From contig OX442416.1 in the NCBI GenBank assembly GCA_949361645.1, forward strand, positions 2,596,146 to 2,660,145: a stretch of DNA of 64,000 nucleotides, read 5' to 3'. The translations under genes were made by a program, and so were the position numbers. This document shows, in pieces, positions 62,886-64,000 of this stretch; the first letter of the stretch is position 1, and every line of letters begins with the position of its first letter. This DNA comes from Spongilla lacustris (Eukaryota; Porifera; Demospongiae; Spongillida; Spongillidae). Below the pieces are notes generated by a model, which saw nothing but the letters and a program-made list of their open reading frames with translations, was not told the origin of the DNA and made no database searches.

Positions 62886-64000
62886 CTCCCTACGCCATCA
62901 TCACCTTCCCTTTCCTGTTTGGGGTCATGTTTGGAGACATGGGTCACGGACTCATGATGCTCCTGTTTGCCAGTGTGCTCATCCTCTTTGAAAAGAAACT
63001 GGCCAAGACAAAGGAAGGAGGAGAGGTGGGCACTAATTAGGATGCATGCCACTACATTGTCTTGCATTCAAATGTCCCCTCCTCTGCGCAGTTCCTGTCA
63101 ATTGTCTTCTCCGGTCGCTACCTCCTGTTCTTGATGGGTCTGTTCTCCATCTACACCGGGACCATCTACAACACTATCTACTCCAAGACCACCAATGTGT
63201 TTGGGTCGTCATGGAGACCATACTACTATGGAATAAACCGAACTACTTTCTACAATGCCTGTACCCCGTAAGTACTTCACAGTTACGTGTACTTGTACAT
63301 GTATGGATGTGTATTGGATGCATGTATGTTGCATGGTGTTGATGTACATTGTACATGTTTGTAACTGTACATTTACACCTTATGCCTGCATGCATACACA
63401 TACATGTATATGTATGGTAACTGTACACACACGTATATGGTAAATCTGGGTTTACAATGTGATGCTTGCTGAATGTTGCGTCAGTGTTGCTGAATCGTCA
63501 TATTGTACACAATTATTGTTCTATACCCCAGCTGATGTGACATGACACTGGAATAGACTCGAGTTCTATTCCAGCAGCGTCGGCATCACGAATTGCAATT
63601 GCTGATGCAACATTCAGCTAATGTGACATTGTAAACCCAGCTTAACTGTACACACACGTGTATGGTTACAACTGTACACATCCATGTATGTAGCTACATG
63701 TATACACACACGTGTATGTGCAGCATTGTTGAGGTCACAAAGTGCTCTTGTACATGTACATGTACATGCGTAATTCACAATTACCGGAGGTGAAATTTCA
63801 GAGAAGTTACAGTTACATGTACACCATGTACGGTTATATTATACTTTCAGCACTAACAGAACGTGCTACCATGATGGCCTTATTGACCCTGCTGCCTGCA
63901 ACTTGGTCTACTGTATACCTCCTGAAGCTACACCTGGAACGACAGCATGCACATTTCCAACTGAAGCACAGCTCTCCTATCAGCCCTACCCTTTTGGACT
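56033..64000 (+). CDS. ATP6V0A: V-type H+-ATPase subunit a, 5' two thirds
   Basis: Fifteen exons: 56033-56128, 56279-56299, 56374-56452, 56530-56627, 57364-57610, 57847-57858, 57992-58040, 58922-59048, 59762-59844, 60003-60174, 60386-60520, 61163-61313, 62886-63025, 63092-63267, 63851-end. All phases agree, giving 578 codons of an expected 800-odd; the gene continues past the window. It starts [18 protein letters not shown], as in animal a subunits. Landmarks are [81 protein letters not shown], then the first membrane segments ([29 protein letters not shown]) and QPYPFG. The a subunit forms the V0 proton half-channels; the key Arg lies beyond the window. Oddities are a Gly-rich insert in exon 5 ([15 protein letters not shown]) and a 12-nt microexon 6. 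Confidence 0.96.
56729..57247. mobile_element. Foldback in V-ATPase intron 4 with RecQ-helicase fragments
   Basis: About 520 bp in which both arms are inverse copies. Outer ends are ctagttgagcgtagaccttc and the inverse-like gaaggtcgggctttgcccaa. The left arm (+, 56870-56983) encodes [19 protein letters not shown]. The right arm (-, 57152-56949) encodes [19 protein letters not shown] and continues [18 protein letters not shown]. This is the Q-motif and Walker A start of a RecQ-family helicase, present twice head to head and truncated. The words cccgacct...cgccaatacgc recur near 14910 and, more weakly, 62090. Confidence 0.85.
58041..58436. repeat. (GTGT)/(GTAT)n microsatellite in V-ATPase intron 7
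   Basis: Begins directly at the exon 7 donor and ends in about 140 bp of pure (GTAT)n. It follows an interspersed GTGTGTATGT pattern with a twice-repeated acaaatgtatatgtgtg block. Purine-rich gagggtggggag sequence follows at 58730-58810. Confidence 0.95.
59049..59105. repeat. (GT)n at the exon 8 donor
   Basis: The donor gtgagt runs straight into about 22 GT units. The paralogous fragment at 1205 has a shorter, interrupted tract at the same place, so the tract expanded after the copies separated. Confidence 0.93.
59352..59594. mobile_element. MITE-like insertion in V-ATPase intron 8
   Basis: Ends cagtggcgtaggaa and ttcctacaccgctag are inverted, with ggggccatggccccccac on the left and a long C run (about 59538-59567) on the right. 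It is absent from the corresponding intron of the partial copy at 1205-1338, supporting an insertion. Confidence 0.72.
60209..60383. repeat. (CCCT)n microsatellite abutting the exon 11 acceptor
   Basis: About 44 CCCT units forming an uninterrupted polypyrimidine tract that ends in the AG acceptor of V-ATPase exon 11. It doubles as the splice-site polypyrimidine tract. The PPSLPPSL and GREGGREG peptides are artefacts. Confidence 0.95.
60590..61155. repeat. CT-rich minisatellite before exon 12
   Basis: About 25 diverged copies of a unit of roughly 20 bp (cccctcctctccctcttccc), again ending at an acceptor (cttcccttag|CTC at 61163). A higher-order repeat of about 220 bp is visible, since the ctcgctcttcctcctcccct variant recurs at about 60760 and 60960. 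Confidence 0.93.
62235..62735 (+). pseudogene. Two tandem retroelement 3' ends in V-ATPase intron 12
   Basis: The first copy (62315-62561) encodes [20 protein letters not shown] then [12 protein letters not shown], the extreme C-terminus of a reverse-transcriptase protein, followed by its 3' UTR. The second copy (62576-62727) repeats the last 150 bp at about 98 percent. Each is joined to an (AAT)n run (62260, 62560). This is the pattern left by 5'-truncated, target-primed insertions using a short (ATA)n tail, although a tandem duplication is also possible. Confidence 0.78.
62854..62884. repeat. (CA)n at the exon 13 acceptor
   Basis: About 15 CA units end in cacag|CT, the acceptor of V-ATPase exon 13, replacing a usual polypyrimidine tract. 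Confidence 0.92.
63268..63850. other. V-ATPase intron 14
   Basis: Rich in tacatgta words and short inverted repeats. The segment 63444-63645 has inverted ends (aatctgggtttacaatgtga / cattgtaaacccagctt) and an inner pair (actggaatagactcgagt / ctattcca), indicating a MITE of about 200 bp. Confidence 0.7.

Overview
The window is eukaryotic DNA from a marine invertebrate animal, most probably a sponge or another early-branching metazoan. The evidence is spliced genes with GT/AG introns, animal gene families (V-ATPase subunit a, sphingosine-1-phosphate lyase, alpha-arrestins, POT/SLC15 transporters), very high simple-repeat content, and reverse-transcriptase and integrase families that I associate with sponge and cnidarian genomes. 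I cannot name the species.

Layout. 1-1.43 kb: two exons of a second V-ATPase subunit a copy (+), among mini- and microsatellites. 2.4-3.45 kb: 5' half of a sphingosine-1-phosphate lyase gene (-), beside a 200-base assembly gap. 3.8-5.7 kb: foldback elements. 6.0-10.1 kb: an unrecognised five-exon gene (-), rebuilt with consistent splice phases (454 aa), whose second intron holds about 1.1 kb of CA/TA hexanucleotide repeat. 10.6-13.0 kb: dispersed repeats and decayed reverse-transcriptase pieces. 13.2-19.1 kb: an alpha-arrestin (ARRDC) cluster: one intact single-exon gene (+), one copy (-) broken by a 1.3-kb insertion, and a 3' fragment (-), with retroelement debris between. 19.1-30.7 kb: a gene-poor field of MITEs, foldbacks and a TA-flanked element. 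Two long-TIR elements here have 8-9-bp target duplications, and one carries a RecQ-helicase-like Walker A fragment. 30.8-33.9 kb: a decayed Ginger1/KRBA2-like DNA transposon (integrase, Cys-rich motif, ULP1-like protease) inserted just upstream of POT transporter copy 1 (34.1-35.8 kb). 36-46.9 kb: transposon debris, a duplicated piece of the first exon of the 6-10 kb gene, and an exactly 1000-bp Tc1/mariner-type foldback. 46.95-48.7 kb: POT transporter copy 2, which still has the empty insertion site. 49.7-53.5 kb: a second integrase/ULP1/PHD element with a gag-like reading frame (-), next to a 5'-truncated reverse-transcriptase element (+). 56.0 kb to the end: the 5' two thirds of an apparently functional V-ATPase subunit a gene (15 exons, 578 codons, running off the window). 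Its introns host a RecQ-fragment foldback, a MITE and several long microsatellites.

The living genes are housekeeping or membrane-transport functions: a V-ATPase proton pump, two proton-coupled POT transporters, a trafficking adaptor (ARRDC) and a sphingolipid lyase. There is no operon-like organisation. The novelty is in the mobile DNA: protease-bearing integrase elements, inverted-duplicated helicase fragments, and paralogue pairs that expose insertion sites.
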